From NCBI RefSeq assembly GCF_003428875.1, contig NZ_QQRS01000011.1, positions 1-55,147 of the forward strand: a stretch of DNA of 55,147 nucleotides, written 5' to 3'. Origin of the DNA: Planomicrobium okeanokoites. Its GTDB lineage: Bacteria; Bacillota; Bacilli; Bacillales_A; Planococcaceae. The notes beneath the pieces are model-generated. The model did no database searches. It was not told where the DNA came from and was given only the letters and a program-made list of their open reading frames with translations. The translations under genes were made by a program, and so were the position numbers. How positions within the stretch are numbered: the stretch's first letter is position 1; each line of letters begins with the position of its first letter. Of this stretch, positions 41,106 through 52,439 are shown one piece after another.

Positions 41106-41858
41106 TTAACCCAGCGGATTGCGCTTCCGGTAGACTTCGTACATGAGCAGGCTCGCTGCTACGGAAGCATTCAGGGAAGTTACATGGCCGACCATCGGCA
41201 GCTGGTAAAGGAAATCGCATTTCTCGCGCAGGATCCGGCTCATCCCTTTGCCTTCACTGCCGATAATGACCGCAAGCGGCAATGAAGCATCCATCTTCCG
41301 GTAATCCACCGATTCTTTCGCGTCCGTTCCGGCAATCCAGACGTTGCGCTTTTTCAGCTCATCCACAATCTGCGACAGATTATTGACCCTCACGACCGGA
41401 ATATGTTCGATGGCACCTGTGGAGGCCTTCGCCACGACTGCCGTCAAACCGACTGCCCGGCGTTTCGGGATTATCAATCCGTGGGCACCGACCGCATCCG
41501 CCGTCCGCATGATCGATCCCAGGTTATGCGGATCTTCCAGTTCATCAAGAATCAGAAAGAACGGATCTTCCGAACGCGACTCCGCCACTTTGAATAAATC
41601 ATCCAGTTCCGCGTAATTATAGGCAGCAACCGCTGCAGCTATCCCCTGATGGTTCGAATCCGTCAGACCGTCGATTTTTTTCTTCGGCACAAACTGGACG
41701 ATGACTTTCTTTTCTTTCGCCAATTGCAGAAGTTCGGCTATCCCTTTTTTCTGGACACCTTCAGCAATCCAGATTTTATTGATATCCCGATCCGCCCGCA
41801 AAGCTTCAAGCACCGGGTTTTTACCGCCAATGATTTCCGGTTCCAATTCCTCCGTCAT
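41106..41858 (-). CDS. rlmB: 23S rRNA 2'-O-methyltransferase RlmB (TrmH family)
   Basis: A 250-residue SPOUT methyltransferase with an N-terminal substrate-binding domain (about residues 1-75) and the knotted catalytic domain ([56 protein letters not shown]). It corresponds to B. subtilis YacO; the exact nucleotide (Gm2251-type in E. coli) is inferred. The ATG at 41858 has GAGAGGAG upstream and overlaps the mrnC stop by four bases. Confidence 0.9.
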   Translation of the reverse strand: MTEELEPEIIGGKNPVLEALRADRDINKIWIAEGVQKKGIAELLQLAKEKKVIVQFVPKKKIDGLTDSNHQGIAAAVAAYNYAELDDLFKVAESRSEDPFFLILDELEDPHNLGSIMRTADAVGAHGLIIPKRRAVGLTAVVAKASTGAIEHIPVVRVNNLSQIVDELKKRNVWIAGTDAKESVDYRKMDASLPLAVIIGSEGKGMSRILREKCDFLYQLPMVGHVTSLNASVAASLLMYEVYRKRNPLG

Positions 41859-42274
41859 TTGATCACTCCTCTCAGCTCTTCTATTATATTGATGGCATAC
41901 GCAATGATTTCGCTTACCCGCTCCGTATGGCCTTTTAAATAATTCCAACCCAGCACAGCTTCAAAAGCCGTACTGAAATTATAAGTCTGGACGTCGGTGT
42001 TTCTCGGCACTGAACCGGACTTGGCGTTGCGGCCGCGGCGCATGACTGCCAGTTCCTGTTCTGACAGAAATTCTTCTTCCGTCAGGCGCTTCAGCACGAC
42101 CGCCTGCGCTTTTGCAGAAACAAAAGTCGTCGACATCCGGTGCAGCGTATTCGGTTTCACCCGGCCCGAGCGCAGCAAATGCTCGCGCACAGCCTGCTCA
42201 TAAACTGCATCTCCCATATAGGCGAGTGCAAGGGCGTTCAATTGATCGACATCCTGATTGCGTAATCCTTCCAA
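41855..42274 (-). CDS. mrnC: Mini-ribonuclease III
   Basis: A 139-residue RNase III-like endonuclease lacking the dsRNA-binding domain. The catalytic segment is [20 protein letters not shown], and [20 protein letters not shown] is family-specific. In B. subtilis it matures 23S rRNA with L3. No ATG fits the family start; a TTG at 42274 with GAGGGGG upstream gives the right length, and is the only candidate. It starts four bases after cysS stops and overlaps rlmB by four. Confidence 0.9.
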   Translation of the reverse strand: MEGLRNQDVDQLNALALAYMGDAVYEQAVREHLLRSGRVKPNTLHRMSTTFVSAKAQAVVLKRLTEEEFLSEQELAVMRRGRNAKSGSVPRNTDVQTYNFSTAFEAVLGWNYLKGHTERVSEIIAYAINIIEELRGVIK

Positions 42275-42278
42275 GCCC

Positions 42279-43679
42279 TTACCCCCTCTTCCAACGTGTG
42301 CCTTGGGCCGTATCTTCCAGGATGATATTCTTTTCCTTGAACAAATCACGGATTTCATCGGCACGGGCAAAGTCACGGTTTTTGCGTGCTTCGATCCGCT
42401 CTGCCAATAAAGCCTCGACTTCAGCATCCAGTAACTCTTCCTCCTGTTTGAACGGCAGCCCGAGGACACCCGCCAATTCATCAAACACCGACAGGAATGT
42501 TTCCATCACTTCGGAAGAAGTCTGTTTTTCCAAGAGGTACGTATTTGCCAGACGGGACAGATCGAACAGCTTTGAAATGCCATGCGCCGTGTTGAAATCG
42601 TCATCCATCGTTTCAATGAATTCTTTTTTGATTTCTTCGATTTTTGCCAGCCAGATATCGGAATGGTCGCCAAGCTCAGCGGACACGCTCAAGCGATGCT
42701 TCAAATTCGAATAGGAAGTGCGCAGACGTTCCAGTCCAGCCACTGCATCCTCCACCAATTGCTGCGAATAATTGATCGGATGGCGGTAATGCACCGACAG
42801 CATGAAGAAACGAAGAACCTGCGGATCCATTTCCTTTAAGATATCATTCACCAACACGAAGTTATTCAATGACTTCGACATTTTTTCATTATCGATATTG
42901 ATATAGCCATTATGCATCCAGTAACGGGCAAACGGTTTTCCAGTATAAGCTTCCGACTGCGCAATTTCATTTTCATGGTGCGGGAATGTCAGATCCTGGC
43001 CGCCTGCGTGGATATCGATTGTATCTCCCAAATGTTCGCGCGCCATCACCGAGCACTCGATGTGCCAGCCCGGACGCCCTTCGCCCCATGGGCTGTCCCA
43101 TGAGATTTCATTCGGCTTGGCCGCTTTCCATAACACAAAGTCCAGTTCATCTTCTTTTTTGTCGCCGGTTTCGATGCGTGCCCCGACTTTCAGTTCATCA
43201 ACCGATTGATGCGACAGCTTGCCGTAGCCTTCGAATTTACGGGTGCGGTAATAAACATCCCCCTGTGATTCATAAGCAAAGCCTTTCTCAATCAACGCTT
43301 CGATAAATTCGATGATCTGCTCCATATGCTCGGTCACACGCGGATGCGCATCAGCTTTTGCACAGCCAAGCGCTTGCGTATTATCAAAGTAGGCTTTGAT
43401 GAATCGTTCAGCAATTTCCGGAACAGTCTCCCCGAGTTCATTGGCTGCCTTGATCAATTTATCGTCGACATCCGTGAAGTTCGAAATATAGTGTACATCA
43501 TACCCGCGGTACTCGAGGTAACGGCGAACCGTATCATAAACGATGACGGGGCGTGCATTGCCGATGTGGATGTAATTATAGACAGTAGGTCCGCAAACAT
43601 ACATTTTTACTTTGCCCTCTTCGAGCGGCACAAAAGGTTCTTTTGTTCGAGACAATGAGTTGAAGATTTGAATGGTCAT
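42279..43679 (-). CDS. cysS: Cysteinyl-tRNA synthetase
   Basis: A 466-residue class I synthetase with HIGN (from [10 protein letters not shown], about residue 37), the zinc cysteine in CGPTVYN (Cys29) and further ligands near [11 protein letters not shown] and [11 protein letters not shown], and KMSKS in [10 protein letters not shown]. It charges tRNA-Cys. It starts within the last codons of cysE (four-base overlap) and is controlled with it by the T-box. Confidence 0.97.
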   Translation of the reverse strand: MTIQIFNSLSRTKEPFVPLEEGKVKMYVCGPTVYNYIHIGNARPVIVYDTVRRYLEYRGYDVHYISNFTDVDDKLIKAANELGETVPEIAERFIKAYFDNTQALGCAKADAHPRVTEHMEQIIEFIEALIEKGFAYESQGDVYYRTRKFEGYGKLSHQSVDELKVGARIETGDKKEDELDFVLWKAAKPNEISWDSPWGEGRPGWHIECSVMAREHLGDTIDIHAGGQDLTFPHHENEIAQSEAYTGKPFARYWMHNGYINIDNEKMSKSLNNFVLVNDILKEMDPQVLRFFMLSVHYRHPINYSQQLVEDAVAGLERLRTSYSNLKHRLSVSAELGDHSDIWLAKIEEIKKEFIETMDDDFNTAHGISKLFDLSRLANTYLLEKQTSSEVMETFLSVFDELAGVLGLPFKQEEELLDAEVEALLAERIEARKNRDFARADEIRDLFKEKNIILEDTAQGTRWKRG

Positions 43680-44338
43680 TCGGCATTCCCCTCTTTCTTC
43701 CTTGCTTGTTTTAATAATTCCACTTCACGCCGGAGCTCGGCGATTTTCATTTCCATCGAATTGCAGATATCGGCAACCGGGTCTGGCATATCCTGATGGT
43801 TGAGGTCTTGCTTGACCCGCACCCCGTCCTGTATGACCACTTTCCCCGGTATCCCGACCACTGTAGAATTCGGCGGCACCGTTTTCAACACGACAGAACC
43901 GGCTCCGACCTTCGAACCCTCACCTATCGTTATAGATCCAAGGACTTTGGCCCCCGTTGCCACCAGTACATTATCTTCCAGTGTCGGGTGGCGCTTTCCG
44001 TTCTCTTTCCCTGTCCCTCCAAGGGTGACGCCCTGGAAAAGCGTTACATTGTCGCCGATGATACACGTTTCCCCGATGACGACGCCCATTCCGTGGTCAA
44101 TAAAGAACCGGCGGCCGATCACCGCTCCCGGATGGATTTCGATACCTGTGAAAAAGCGGCTGACCTGCGAAATGACGCGCGCGAGGAAAAACAATTTATT
44201 CTTGAAGAAGAAATGTGCCAGCCGGTGCGCCCAGATGGCATGCAAACCGGAATATGTGAGGATCACTTCCAGAAAGCTTCTGGCAGCGGGATCCTGCTCG
44301 AATACCACATCCACATCTTCTTTCAATGCTTTGAACAT
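43676..44338 (-). CDS. cysE: Serine O-acetyltransferase
   Basis: A 220-residue enzyme that makes O-acetylserine from serine and acetyl-CoA, the first step of cysteine synthesis. It has an N-terminal helical domain and the left-handed beta-helix made of hexapeptide repeats ([20 protein letters not shown], then [17 protein letters not shown]). The ATG at 44338 is nine bases after GGAG; an in-frame TTG three codons upstream is unlikely. A cysteine T-box leader precedes it, so uncharged tRNA-Cys should raise its expression. Confidence 0.95.
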   Translation of the reverse strand: MFKALKEDVDVVFEQDPAARSFLEVILTYSGLHAIWAHRLAHFFFKNKLFFLARVISQVSRFFTGIEIHPGAVIGRRFFIDHGMGVVIGETCIIGDNVTLFQGVTLGGTGKENGKRHPTLEDNVLVATGAKVLGSITIGEGSKVGAGSVVLKTVPPNSTVVGIPGKVVIQDGVRVKQDLNHQDMPDPVADICNSMEMKIAELRREVELLKQARKKEGNAE

Positions 44339-44360
44339 CCCTTTCAACTCCTTTTACTGC

Positions 44361-44400
44361 AAAATAAAAAGCGCCCCTGTCAATAAATTGACAGAGACGC
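44361..44400 (-). terminator. T-box terminator hairpin upstream of cysE
   Basis: The minus strand forms GCGTCTCTGTCAA with TTGACAGGGGCGC and continues in TTTTTATTTT. Its 5' arm overlaps bases that would pair in the T-box antiterminator, the usual switching arrangement. Confidence 0.9.
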
Positions 44401-44625
44401 ATGCTTGCGCGGTTCCACTCTGATTAAAAAGGGCTCACCCTTTTTCTCTCGGCACCTTTAACGCAGGTGAATCGTCTGGTCTACTCGATTCGACTCAGCA
44501 CTCGGAGAGGCATTTCCATGCTGCAGCGGCCCGGATCACTTTCAGCCGGCGGTGATCTTCTCTGGAGAGCATGCTGCATGTACTTATTCTCGTCAACGAT
44601 TTTCTGATAGTAAATTCATTTTACA
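44370..44625 (-). promoter_or_regulatory. Cysteine-specific T-box riboswitch upstream of cysE-cysS
   Basis: This region between gltX and cysE, including a gap of about 300 bases, carries a T-box leader. Seen on the minus strand: a GAGAATAAGTA (AGTA) specifier-loop arm with CATGC pairing to GCATG; GAAA-TGC, where TGC (44510-44512) would be the cysteine specifier codon; an AGAGA-containing distal stem; the T-box sequence AGAGTGGAACCGCGC (44407-44421); and the terminator (44361-44400). The T-box binds uncharged tRNA-Cys and lets transcription continue. The pairing and codon position are by eye. Confidence 0.88.
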
Positions 44626-44647
44626 TCATTGTTTCCATAAGTCAATC

Positions 44648-46111
44648 TTATGCACTTGCGTATTGGGCTACCCGTGCAATCGTCTTATCTTTCCCTAATA
44701 ATGCAATCGCATCCGGCAATTCAGGTCCATGCGTCTGGCCAGTCGTCACGACACGGATCGGCATGAAGAGGTTTTTCCCTTTATGTCCTGTCGCTTTCTG
44801 CACCGCCTTGATCGCCGCTTTAATTTCAGCAGGTTCAAATGCTTCCAGTGATTCCAGCTGTTCTTTGAAGGAAGCCATAACTTCCGGTACCTGTTCGCCC
44901 GCCAGAACTTCTTTTTCTTCTTCGCCGTAATGAAGGTCATCCGTAAAGAATTGTTCAGACAGCTCCGTGATTTCCGCTCCGAAACTCAATTGGTCGTGGT
45001 ACAAAGCAACAAGGCGCTGTGCCCAGCCCTGCTGTTCCGCATCCATCGTTTCCGGTAATTTGCCCGCTTTCTGCAAATGCGGCACTGCAAGTTCAACCAC
45101 TTCTTCAAGCGGCATCTGTTTGATGTATTGGTTGTTCATCCAAGTCAATTTCTGCTTATCGAACATGGAAGGTGATTTCGACAACCGGTTGGCGTCAAAG
45201 ATTTTGATCAACTCTTCTTTCGAGAAAATCTCCTCTTCTCCTTCAGGCGACCAGCCAAGCAGCGCGAAGAAATTAAAGAGCGCTTCCGGAATGTAGCCCA
45301 GCTCTCTGTATTGAGAGATGAATTGAATAATCGACTCATCACGCTTCGACAGTTTCTTGCGGTCTTCATTGATGATCAGCGTCATATGGCCGTAAGTCGG
45401 ATGCTCCCAGCCGAATGCATCATAAATCATCTGCTGGCGCGGCGTGTTCGATAAATGCTCTTCCCCACGGAACACATGCGTAATCTTCATCAAATGGTCA
45501 TCGATGACCACAGCGAAATTATACGTAGGGATGCCGTTTGTCTTCACCATCACCCAATCACCGACATCTTTTGATTCGAATGAAATCGGTCCACGCACCA
45601 AGTCGTCAAACTTATACGTAACGTCAGCCGGCACTTTCGCGCGGATCGTATAGGATTTCCCAGCATCTTCCCGCTCTTTTACGTCTTCAGCAGTCAAGTT
45701 GCGGCAAGTTCCGCTGTATTGTGGCGCAGCGATGCCGGCCGCTTTTTGCGACTCGCGCTCTGTTTCCAGCTCTTCCGCAGTACAGAAACATTTGAAAGCC
45801 AAGCCTTTTTCAAGCATCTCATCCGCATAGCCTTTATAGATATCCAAGCGTTCCATTTGGCGGTAGGGACCGTAATCGCCCCCTACATCAACCGACTCAT
45901 CGTGCTCGATGCCCAGCCATTTCAAATTATCCAGCTGTGATTCGATGCCCGTTTCGATATTGCGGGCTGTATCCGTATCTTCGATGCGGACGATGAATTT
46001 CCCGTCATGATGGCGTGCATATAAATAATTGAAAAGTGCTGTCCGGGCTCCGCCGATATGTAAATGCCCAGTCGGACTCGGCGCATAGCGTACGCGTACT
46101 TCTTGTGTCAT
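44648..46111 (-). CDS. gltX: Glutamyl-tRNA synthetase (probably non-discriminating)
   Basis: A 487-residue class I synthetase with [20 protein letters not shown] (HIGH-like HIGG at about 16-19) and KLSKRDES (KMSKS-like, about 255). In Firmicutes GluRS also charges tRNA-Gln, corrected by GatCAB; that is inferred from lineage. I chose the ATG at 46111 with AGGAGG upstream; the 16-codon upstream frame lacks the family sequence. It follows ispF by 58 bases with no clear promoter. Confidence 0.96.
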   Translation of the reverse strand: MTQEVRVRYAPSPTGHLHIGGARTALFNYLYARHHDGKFIVRIEDTDTARNIETGIESQLDNLKWLGIEHDESVDVGGDYGPYRQMERLDIYKGYADEMLEKGLAFKCFCTAEELETERESQKAAGIAAPQYSGTCRNLTAEDVKEREDAGKSYTIRAKVPADVTYKFDDLVRGPISFESKDVGDWVMVKTNGIPTYNFAVVIDDHLMKITHVFRGEEHLSNTPRQQMIYDAFGWEHPTYGHMTLIINEDRKKLSKRDESIIQFISQYRELGYIPEALFNFFALLGWSPEGEEEIFSKEELIKIFDANRLSKSPSMFDKQKLTWMNNQYIKQMPLEEVVELAVPHLQKAGKLPETMDAEQQGWAQRLVALYHDQLSFGAEITELSEQFFTDDLHYGEEEKEVLAGEQVPEVMASFKEQLESLEAFEPAEIKAAIKAVQKATGHKGKNLFMPIRVVTTGQTHGPELPDAIALLGKDKTIARVAQYASA

Positions 46112-46169
46112 TAGATTTCCTCCTAAGAAACTTTTATCTTTTGCTATTCTATCACTCACAGGAAAGCGT

Positions 46170-46652
46170 TTAAAGCTTCCGTTCCACTAATAAAATCACA
46201 GCAAGCGCAGCGATTCCCTCTTCACGTCCCAAATAGCCAAGCTTTTCATTCGTCGTCGCTTTGACATTGACCTGCGAAATATCCGCTTCCAATAAACCGG
46301 CGATCGATTCTCTCAACTGCTCAATATAAGGTGCCAGCTTCGGCTTTTGCGCAATCACTGTACAATCCACATTGCCAAGTTCATAGCCTTGCTCTTTTAC
46401 ATATTGCCAGATATGCGTCATAAGCTTTCGGGAGTCGGCATCCTTGAATTCAGGATCTGTATCCGGGAAATGCTTCCCTATATCGCCGCCGCCAATCGCT
46501 CCAAGCGCTGCATCCGTAATCGTATGCAGCAATACATCCGCATCCGAATGCCCCAGAAGCCCCTTATGATGAGGGATCTCAATCCCTCCTAGGATCAATG
46601 GCCTGCCTTCGACCAATTGATGCACATCGTATCCTTGTCCAATCCGAATCAT
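46170..46652 (-). CDS. ispF: 2-C-methyl-D-erythritol 2,4-cyclodiphosphate synthase
   Basis: A 160-residue enzyme of the MEP isoprenoid pathway. Metal and substrate ligands are visible in GYDVHQL (Asp8, His10) and [22 protein letters not shown] ([18 protein letters not shown]). It starts in the last codons of ispD with a four-base overlap, so both are probably co-translated and co-regulated. Confidence 0.96.
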   Translation of the reverse strand: MIRIGQGYDVHQLVEGRPLILGGIEIPHHKGLLGHSDADVLLHTITDAALGAIGGGDIGKHFPDTDPEFKDADSRKLMTHIWQYVKEQGYELGNVDCTVIAQKPKLAPYIEQLRESIAGLLEADISQVNVKATTNEKLGYLGREEGIAALAVILLVERKL

Positions 46653-47344
46653 TGCTGTTCCTCCTGTCTGCGACTTTCTAAAATTGCTTTGCCGTATATC
46701 AAATCATCCGGCGTCGTCATTTTCACATTCTCATAATTGCTTTCAACAATCTTTACCGGATGCCCGAGCCTTTCCACCAGCATGGCTTCATCCGTGCCAA
46801 GAAATCCTGCTTCAAAAGCCTCTGTCGCCGCTTCTTTTATCAATGCATACCGAAACGCTTGCGGCGTCTGGATGATCCACAGTTTCTCCCGTTCAACCGT
46901 CTCCGTAATAAAACCGGATTCCGCTTTTTTAATCGTATCCTTTACTCGAACGCCTGCAATCGCTGCACCGGAATCCGACGCTTCCTCTGCGAGACGCGAT
47001 ATCACTTCGGCATCGATAAATGGGCGCGCCGCATCATGCACGAGCACCACATCACATTCGGGAATCATATCCAGACATGCCCGGACGCTATCCTGCCTTT
47101 CAGCACCGCCCACAGCAAATCCTGCCACTTTCGTAATGCCGTATTCTTTCACAAAATCCTCAATCAGTTCCCGCTCTTCCTCTTTTACCGCAAGCCAAAT
47201 CGCCTCGCAGTTCAGGTCCCGCTGAAAAACTTCAAGTGTATAGATGAATATCGGTTTATCGAATAACTCCAGCAGCAATTTGTTCTTATCCGCTTTCATC
47301 CGCTTGCCGCTCCCTGCAGCAGGCAAGACAACTGTATAGTTCAT
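46649..47344 (-). CDS. ispD: 2-C-methyl-D-erythritol 4-phosphate cytidylyltransferase
   Basis: A 231-residue enzyme that couples MEP to CTP. The N-terminal nucleotide-binding loop is [20 protein letters not shown] (Gly-rich, Lys-containing), with HDAARPFID (about 105) and [14 protein letters not shown] near the C terminus. It lies 21 bases after yacL, the conserved order in Bacillus. Confidence 0.96.
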   Translation of the reverse strand: MNYTVVLPAAGSGKRMKADKNKLLLELFDKPIFIYTLEVFQRDLNCEAIWLAVKEEERELIEDFVKEYGITKVAGFAVGGAERQDSVRACLDMIPECDVVLVHDAARPFIDAEVISRLAEEASDSGAAIAGVRVKDTIKKAESGFITETVEREKLWIIQTPQAFRYALIKEAATEAFEAGFLGTDEAMLVERLGHPVKIVESNYENVKMTTPDDLIYGKAILESRRQEEQQ

Positions 47345-47365
47345 GAGCTTACATCCTTTTATCCA

Positions 47366-48463
47366 TCATTTAGCGCCGCGTGGCTTAGCAAAAATCATTC
47401 GTCCGGCAGAAGTTTGCAGCACACTTGTAACTGTTACATCGATTGCATCGCCGATGTATTTCTTGCCGTCTTCAATGACAATCATCGTGCCGTCATCCAA
47501 GTAAGCGACGCCCTGATTTTGTTCTTTGCCGTCTTTAATCACGACGACATGCATATCTTCACCCGGAATAACCACTGGTTTTACAGCATTGGCCAAATCG
47601 TTGATGTTCAACACTGGTACATTATGCAGCTCACAGACTTTATTCAGATTAAAATCATTTGTGACGACCTGGCCGCCCATTTTCTTGGCTGCGCGCATCA
47701 ATTTCAAATCCACTTCCGCCACTTCATCAAAACTTTCTTCCGTAATCATGATGGCGCCTTCGCGTTCACTCTGCAGCCGCTTCAAGATATCGAGTCCGCG
47801 GCGGCCTCTCGTACGTTTCAATGTATCGGATGAATCCGCAATATGTTGCAGTTCAGATAACACGAATTGTGGCACGACAAATGTGCCTTCCATGAAACCT
47901 GTCGCTGAAATATCCGCAATCCGGCCATCAATGATGACGCTTGTGTCCAATAACTTGTAATCCGATTTATTCACCGGCAATACTTTCAGTTCCTGACCCT
48001 CTTCGTTTTTCTTGGCGTTCAATACCATTTTCGATGGCGTCAACATGCTCAGCATTTCGTCCCGTTTCTGGAATCCGACCTGGAAACCTAGATAACCGAG
48101 AACCACCGACAGGACGATTGGAGCAGCAGTCGCAACAAGCGGAATGTCAATCGTACTCAATGCGAATCCGACAAGGAAAGCTACGATCAATCCGATAATC
48201 AGCCCCACTGTCCCGAACAGCAGATCCGGTGTCGGCGCATGGAGTAATTTTTCTTCCATCCACTTCATGAACCGTACCAATGAATCTGCAAACAACAATG
48301 ACAATAAGAAAAATAGGATAGCTCCTATAAGTGCAGAAACTATTGCGTTATTGATCCAAGGGTTGTCGACGATAGGTATGAGTTCAAAAACATAAGGTAA
48401 GAATATAATTCCGACAGTTGCACCGATCAATAAAAATAAAACCTGAATAATTCTTTTTAACAT
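47366..48463 (-). CDS. yacL: PIN/TRAM domain membrane protein YacL
   Basis: A 365-residue protein with four membrane segments (about residues 5-25, 35-58, 85-105, 110-130), a PIN nuclease-like domain (DTSVIIDGRI, about 178-187, with further acidic residues) and a C-terminal TRAM domain. Its function is unknown in B. subtilis; a membrane-bound RNase role is inferred from the PIN domain. I chose the ATG at 48463 with GGAGGTGG upstream. In B. subtilis disA lies between radA and this gene; here nothing does. Confidence 0.9.
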   Translation of the reverse strand: MLKRIIQVLFLLIGATVGIIFLPYVFELIPIVDNPWINNAIVSALIGAILFFLLSLLFADSLVRFMKWMEEKLLHAPTPDLLFGTVGLIIGLIVAFLVGFALSTIDIPLVATAAPIVLSVVLGYLGFQVGFQKRDEMLSMLTPSKMVLNAKKNEEGQELKVLPVNKSDYKLLDTSVIIDGRIADISATGFMEGTFVVPQFVLSELQHIADSSDTLKRTRGRRGLDILKRLQSEREGAIMITEESFDEVAEVDLKLMRAAKKMGGQVVTNDFNLNKVCELHNVPVLNINDLANAVKPVVIPGEDMHVVVIKDGKEQNQGVAYLDDGTMIVIEDGKKYIGDAIDVTVTSVLQTSAGRMIFAKPRGAK

Positions 48464-48532
48464 ATTTCCACCTCCTTCATTCCAATTATACACATATCAT
48501 TTATAAAACGCTGTTTAGACCCTATATAGCTA

Positions 48533-48558
48533 AAAAAATAGAGGAGGCCATGGCCTCC
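48533..48558 (-). terminator. Terminator overlapping the radA stop codon
   Basis: The minus strand is a perfect 16-base palindrome, GGAGGCCATGGCCTCC (48543-48558), followed by TCTATTTTTTT. It begins at the first base of the radA stop region, so the terminator starts inside the coding end. The palindrome leaves no room for a normal loop beyond four bases; a CCATGG tip is likely. Confidence 0.8.
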
Positions 48559-49934
48559 TACTGTGGAAAAATTTCTTTTAATGCATCATTTACCGTTTCT
48601 ACTCCAACTACGCGGATGCCTTCAGGGAAATCCCAGCCGCCGATATTCGATTTCGGAACGATTGCCCGTTTAAAACCAAGCTTAGCAGCTTCTTGTACCC
48701 TTTGTTCAATCCGGGAGACACGGCGCACCTCTCCGGTCAGGCCAACTTCACCGATAATACAGTCAAAACCGTTCGGTGCAACATCACGGTAACTGGATAC
48801 TATGCTTGCCAGTACAGCCAAATCGATGGCCGGTTCATCCAATTTGACGCCGCCCGCCACTTTAATGTAAGCGTCCTGTGCCTGAAGCAGCATGCCCATC
48901 CGCTTTTCCAGTACGGCCATCAACAGTGAAACTCTATTTTGATCAAGGCCTGTCGCCATCCGTTTCGGATAATTGAAACTGGATGGTGTAACGAGTGCCT
49001 GAATCTCCACCAGAATTGGGCGGGTACCTTCCATAGAAGCGACGACTGTCGAACCGGCCGCTCCGCTGGAACGTTCTTGAAGAAATAATTCCGATGGATT
49101 CAAAACTTCTTTTAAACCGCTTTGCAGCATTTCAAAAATCGCGATTTCATTCGTTGAACCAAAACGGTTTTTGACACTGCGTAAAATCCGGTAGGTATGG
49201 TGGCGCTCCCCTTCAAAATAAAGGACGGTATCCACCATATGTTCGAGAATTCTCGGGCCGGCTATCTGCCCTTCCTTCGTCACATGTCCTACAAGGAAAA
49301 TGGCAATATTCTTCGTTTTGGCGATGCGCATCAACTCTGCCGTACTTTCGCGGACTTGCGTAACACTGCCGGGAGCCGATGTCACTTCAGGATGATGGAC
49401 CGTCTGAATCGAATCGACGATCACAAAATCCGGATTCACTTCTTCAATTGTATGGTTGATCAACTCAAGATTGGTCTCTGCGTAAATATATAAATCGGAT
49501 GAAGAGGCGTCGAGGCGCTCTGCCCGCAATTTAGTTTGGCGGATAGATTCTTCACCGGAAATATAAAGCACTTTGCTGCCGCTATTGGCAAGCATCGCTG
49601 ACACCTGCAGCAATAACGTCGATTTTCCGATACCGGGATCTCCGCCGATCAGTACAAGCGAGCCGGGCACAATCCCCCCGCCAAGCACACGGTTCAATTC
49701 ACTAAGCTCAGTGGTAACCCGCGGCTCTTCCTTTGTTTCAATCGAATTGATCGGTGTCGCTTTCTGAGGGGCTACAGCGGTATGCTGAAAAGCATTTCTC
49801 GTCCCTTTCGGAACAGCTATTTCAATTTCTTCCGTCATTTGATTCCATTCTCCGCAATTCGGACATTTCCCCATCCATTTTGCCGATTCATATCCACAAG
49901 ACTGGCATACGAATTTCGATTTCTTCTTTGCCAT
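48558..49934 (-). CDS. radA: DNA repair protein RadA (Sms)
   Basis: A 458-residue branch-migration helicase-like ATPase with an N-terminal four-Cys zinc finger ([20 protein letters not shown]), RecA-like core with Walker [11 protein letters not shown] (about residues 95-104), the KNRFG motif ([14 protein letters not shown]) and a C-terminal Lon-protease-like domain lacking the catalytic serine pattern. It aids recombination and natural transformation. It follows clpC by 66 bases and a terminator. Confidence 0.96.
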   Translation of the reverse strand: MAKKKSKFVCQSCGYESAKWMGKCPNCGEWNQMTEEIEIAVPKGTRNAFQHTAVAPQKATPINSIETKEEPRVTTELSELNRVLGGGIVPGSLVLIGGDPGIGKSTLLLQVSAMLANSGSKVLYISGEESIRQTKLRAERLDASSSDLYIYAETNLELINHTIEEVNPDFVIVDSIQTVHHPEVTSAPGSVTQVRESTAELMRIAKTKNIAIFLVGHVTKEGQIAGPRILEHMVDTVLYFEGERHHTYRILRSVKNRFGSTNEIAIFEMLQSGLKEVLNPSELFLQERSSGAAGSTVVASMEGTRPILVEIQALVTPSSFNYPKRMATGLDQNRVSLLMAVLEKRMGMLLQAQDAYIKVAGGVKLDEPAIDLAVLASIVSSYRDVAPNGFDCIIGEVGLTGEVRRVSRIEQRVQEAAKLGFKRAIVPKSNIGGWDFPEGIRVVGVETVNDALKEIFPQ

Positions 49935-49952
49935 GTGCTCCTCCTTCTAATG

Positions 49953-49988
49953 AAAAACCGCTCGCCAGAGAAATCTCCGGCGAGCGGA
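49953..49988 (-). terminator. Terminator after clpC
   Basis: The minus strand pairs CCGCTCGCCGGAGA with TCTCTGGCGAGCGG (one mismatch) around TT, and continues TTTTT. It should separate the CtsR-controlled operon from radA, although read-through to radA is likely as no radA promoter is evident. Confidence 0.92.
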
Positions 49989-50000
49989 ATATCTTATTGC

Positions 50001-52439
50001 TTATTTCTTCACAGGTTCTTTCGTACGGACCACAAATTCATCATTCTCTACATCGAAGATGATACGTTGTCCTGCTAAGGCTGTGCCTTTCAAAAGTTCC
50101 TCAGACAAGCGGTCTTCCACATGCTTCTGTAGTGACCGGCGAAGAGGACGGGCACCGTACTCCGGATCATATCCTTCTTTAGCGATCTTATCCAAAGCGG
50201 CATCTGTCAGCTCAAGATTAATATCCTGCTCCTGCAGACGTTCAGCTAGTTGTTTTGTCATCAATGTCACGATTTCGCGCAAATTCTCTTTTTCAAGGGA
50301 ATGGAATACGATCATGTCATCAATCCGGTTAAGGAACTCAGGACGGAACGCTTTCTTCAATTCCGCAAGCATTTTCGATTTCATGTCTTTGTAATCCGTT
50401 TTTGCGTCTTCTAAATTGAAGCCGACGTATTTATTGTATTTCAATTCTTCTGCTCCGACGTTTGAAGTCATAATGATGACTGTATTCCGGAAATCGACAC
50501 GACGACCTTTCGAATCTGTTAAACGGCCATCTTCAAGCACTTGCAAAAGGATGTTGAATACATCCGGGTGCGCTTTTTCGATTTCATCGAGCAGAATGAC
50601 GGAATATGGTTTTCTGCGGACTTTCTCAGTCAGTTGGCCACCTTCATCATAACCGACATAACCTGGAGGCGAACCGACCAGACGTGAAGTCGAGTGTCTT
50701 TCCATGTACTCGGACATGTCAATACGGATCATTGCATCTTCATCTCCGAACATCGATTCAGCCAATGCACGCGCCAATTCTGTCTTACCTACCCCTGTAG
50801 GGCCAAGGAAGATAAATGAGCCGATTGGACGTTTAGGATCTTTCAACCCTGCACGAGCACGTCTGATTGCTTTTGAAATGGAAGTGACTGCTTCGTTTTG
50901 GCCAATAACACGTCCATGAAGAATTTCTTCCAAATTCAATAGTTTATCAGATTCAGTCTGAGCCAGTTTCGATACAGGAATGCCTGTCCACATGGATACA
51001 ACTTTCGCAATATCTTCGACAGTCACTTCAGACTCTTCTTTACCTTGTTTTTCTTTCCATTCTTTTTTCGTTTTATCCAGCTGATCTTTTAATTTCTGTT
51101 CTGCATCACGGAGAGAAGCCGCTTTTTCAAATTCCTGGCTCTGTACCGCTTCATTCTTTTCAGAACGCGCAGCTTCAAGTTTCGTTTCCATCTCTTTAAG
51201 ATCCGGTGGAGTAGTATATGAGCGAAGTCTTACTTTAGAACCCGCTTCATCAATCAAATCAATCGCTTTGTCTGGAAGGAAGCGGTCAGAAATATAACGG
51301 TCGGACATTTTCGCTGCTGCATCAATTGCCTCATCCGTGATTTTCACACGATGGTGCGCTTCATAACGATCACGCAGACCTTTGATGATTTGGATGGATT
51401 CTTCTACTGAAGGCTCATCCACTTGAATTGGCTGGAAGCGCCGTTCTAGTGCTGCATCTTTTTCAATATACTTGCGATACTCGTCCAATGTCGTAGCACC
51501 GATACATTGAAGTTCGCCTCTTGCCAATGCTGGTTTAAGGATATTCGAAGCATCAATCGCACCTTCTGCTCCGCCTGCACCAATTAATGTATGAAGTTCA
51601 TCGATAAACAGAATAACATTACCTGCCTGACGAATTTCATCCATAACCTTTTTCAGACGGTCTTCAAACTCACCGCGGTATTTTGTTCCGGCGACGACTG
51701 TACCCATATCAAGAACCATTACGCGTTTATCGCGCAGCGTTTCAGGGATTTCATTGTTTACGATCTGTTGGGCTAAACCTTCTGCGATGGCTGTTTTACC
51801 AACCCCCGGCTCCCCGATCAACACTGGGTTATTCTTCGTACGGCGGCTCAACACTTCAATCACACGTGTAATCTCATCGCTTCTGCCAATTACCGGATCT
51901 AAACTACCTTCGCGCGCGACTTGCGTCAAATCACGTGCCAGGCCATCCAAAGTCGGTGTATTGGCTGATGCGTTCGGGCTGCTACCTGTAGAAGCCTGCT
52001 CGTTGCTGCCGAGCAACTGCAATACTTGTTGACGGGCTTTATTCAAGCTCACGCCAGCATTGCCAAGTACACGTGCAGCTACGCCTTCACCTTCACGGAT
52101 AAGGGCCAACAGCAAATGCTCTGTGCCAATATAGGAATGACCCAGTTTTCTGGATTCATCGACTGACAGTTCGATAACTTTTTTCGCTCTCGGTGTATAA
52201 TGCACAATCGGACCGACATCTTTTTCGCCGATGCCCACAAGTTCTGTAACACCTTCTTCGATCAATTGCGTATTCACTTCAATCGCTTCTAAAGCTTTGG
52301 CTGCAATACCGCCGCCTTCACGAATTAAACCAAGTAAAATATGTTCTGTTCCAATGGATTCATGTTTCATGCGAATTGCTTCTTCTTGAGCCAGTTGAAG
52401 AACCTTCTGTGCTCTTTGCGTAAATCTGTTGAACATCAT
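50001..52439 (-). CDS. clpC: ATP-dependent Clp protease ATPase subunit ClpC
   Basis: An 812-residue Hsp100 AAA+ ATPase. In order: two N-terminal repeats (about 1-145), AAA1 (Walker A GEPGVGKT about 212-219; Walker [10 protein letters not shown]), a middle UVR-like helical insertion (about 410-460), AAA2 (Walker A GPTGVGKT about 545; [15 protein letters not shown]), and the C-terminal domain. It unfolds substrates for ClpP together with McsB/MecA. The start overlaps the mcsB stop by four bases. Upstream control is by CtsR at the operon promoter. Confidence 0.98.
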   Translation of the reverse strand: MMFNRFTQRAQKVLQLAQEEAIRMKHESIGTEHILLGLIREGGGIAAKALEAIEVNTQLIEEGVTELVGIGEKDVGPIVHYTPRAKKVIELSVDESRKLGHSYIGTEHLLLALIREGEGVAARVLGNAGVSLNKARQQVLQLLGSNEQASTGSSPNASANTPTLDGLARDLTQVAREGSLDPVIGRSDEITRVIEVLSRRTKNNPVLIGEPGVGKTAIAEGLAQQIVNNEIPETLRDKRVMVLDMGTVVAGTKYRGEFEDRLKKVMDEIRQAGNVILFIDELHTLIGAGGAEGAIDASNILKPALARGELQCIGATTLDEYRKYIEKDAALERRFQPIQVDEPSVEESIQIIKGLRDRYEAHHRVKITDEAIDAAAKMSDRYISDRFLPDKAIDLIDEAGSKVRLRSYTTPPDLKEMETKLEAARSEKNEAVQSQEFEKAASLRDAEQKLKDQLDKTKKEWKEKQGKEESEVTVEDIAKVVSMWTGIPVSKLAQTESDKLLNLEEILHGRVIGQNEAVTSISKAIRRARAGLKDPKRPIGSFIFLGPTGVGKTELARALAESMFGDEDAMIRIDMSEYMERHSTSRLVGSPPGYVGYDEGGQLTEKVRRKPYSVILLDEIEKAHPDVFNILLQVLEDGRLTDSKGRRVDFRNTVIIMTSNVGAEELKYNKYVGFNLEDAKTDYKDMKSKMLAELKKAFRPEFLNRIDDMIVFHSLEKENLREIVTLMTKQLAERLQEQDINLELTDAALDKIAKEGYDPEYGARPLRRSLQKHVEDRLSEELLKGTALAGQRIIFDVENDEFVVRTKEPVKK

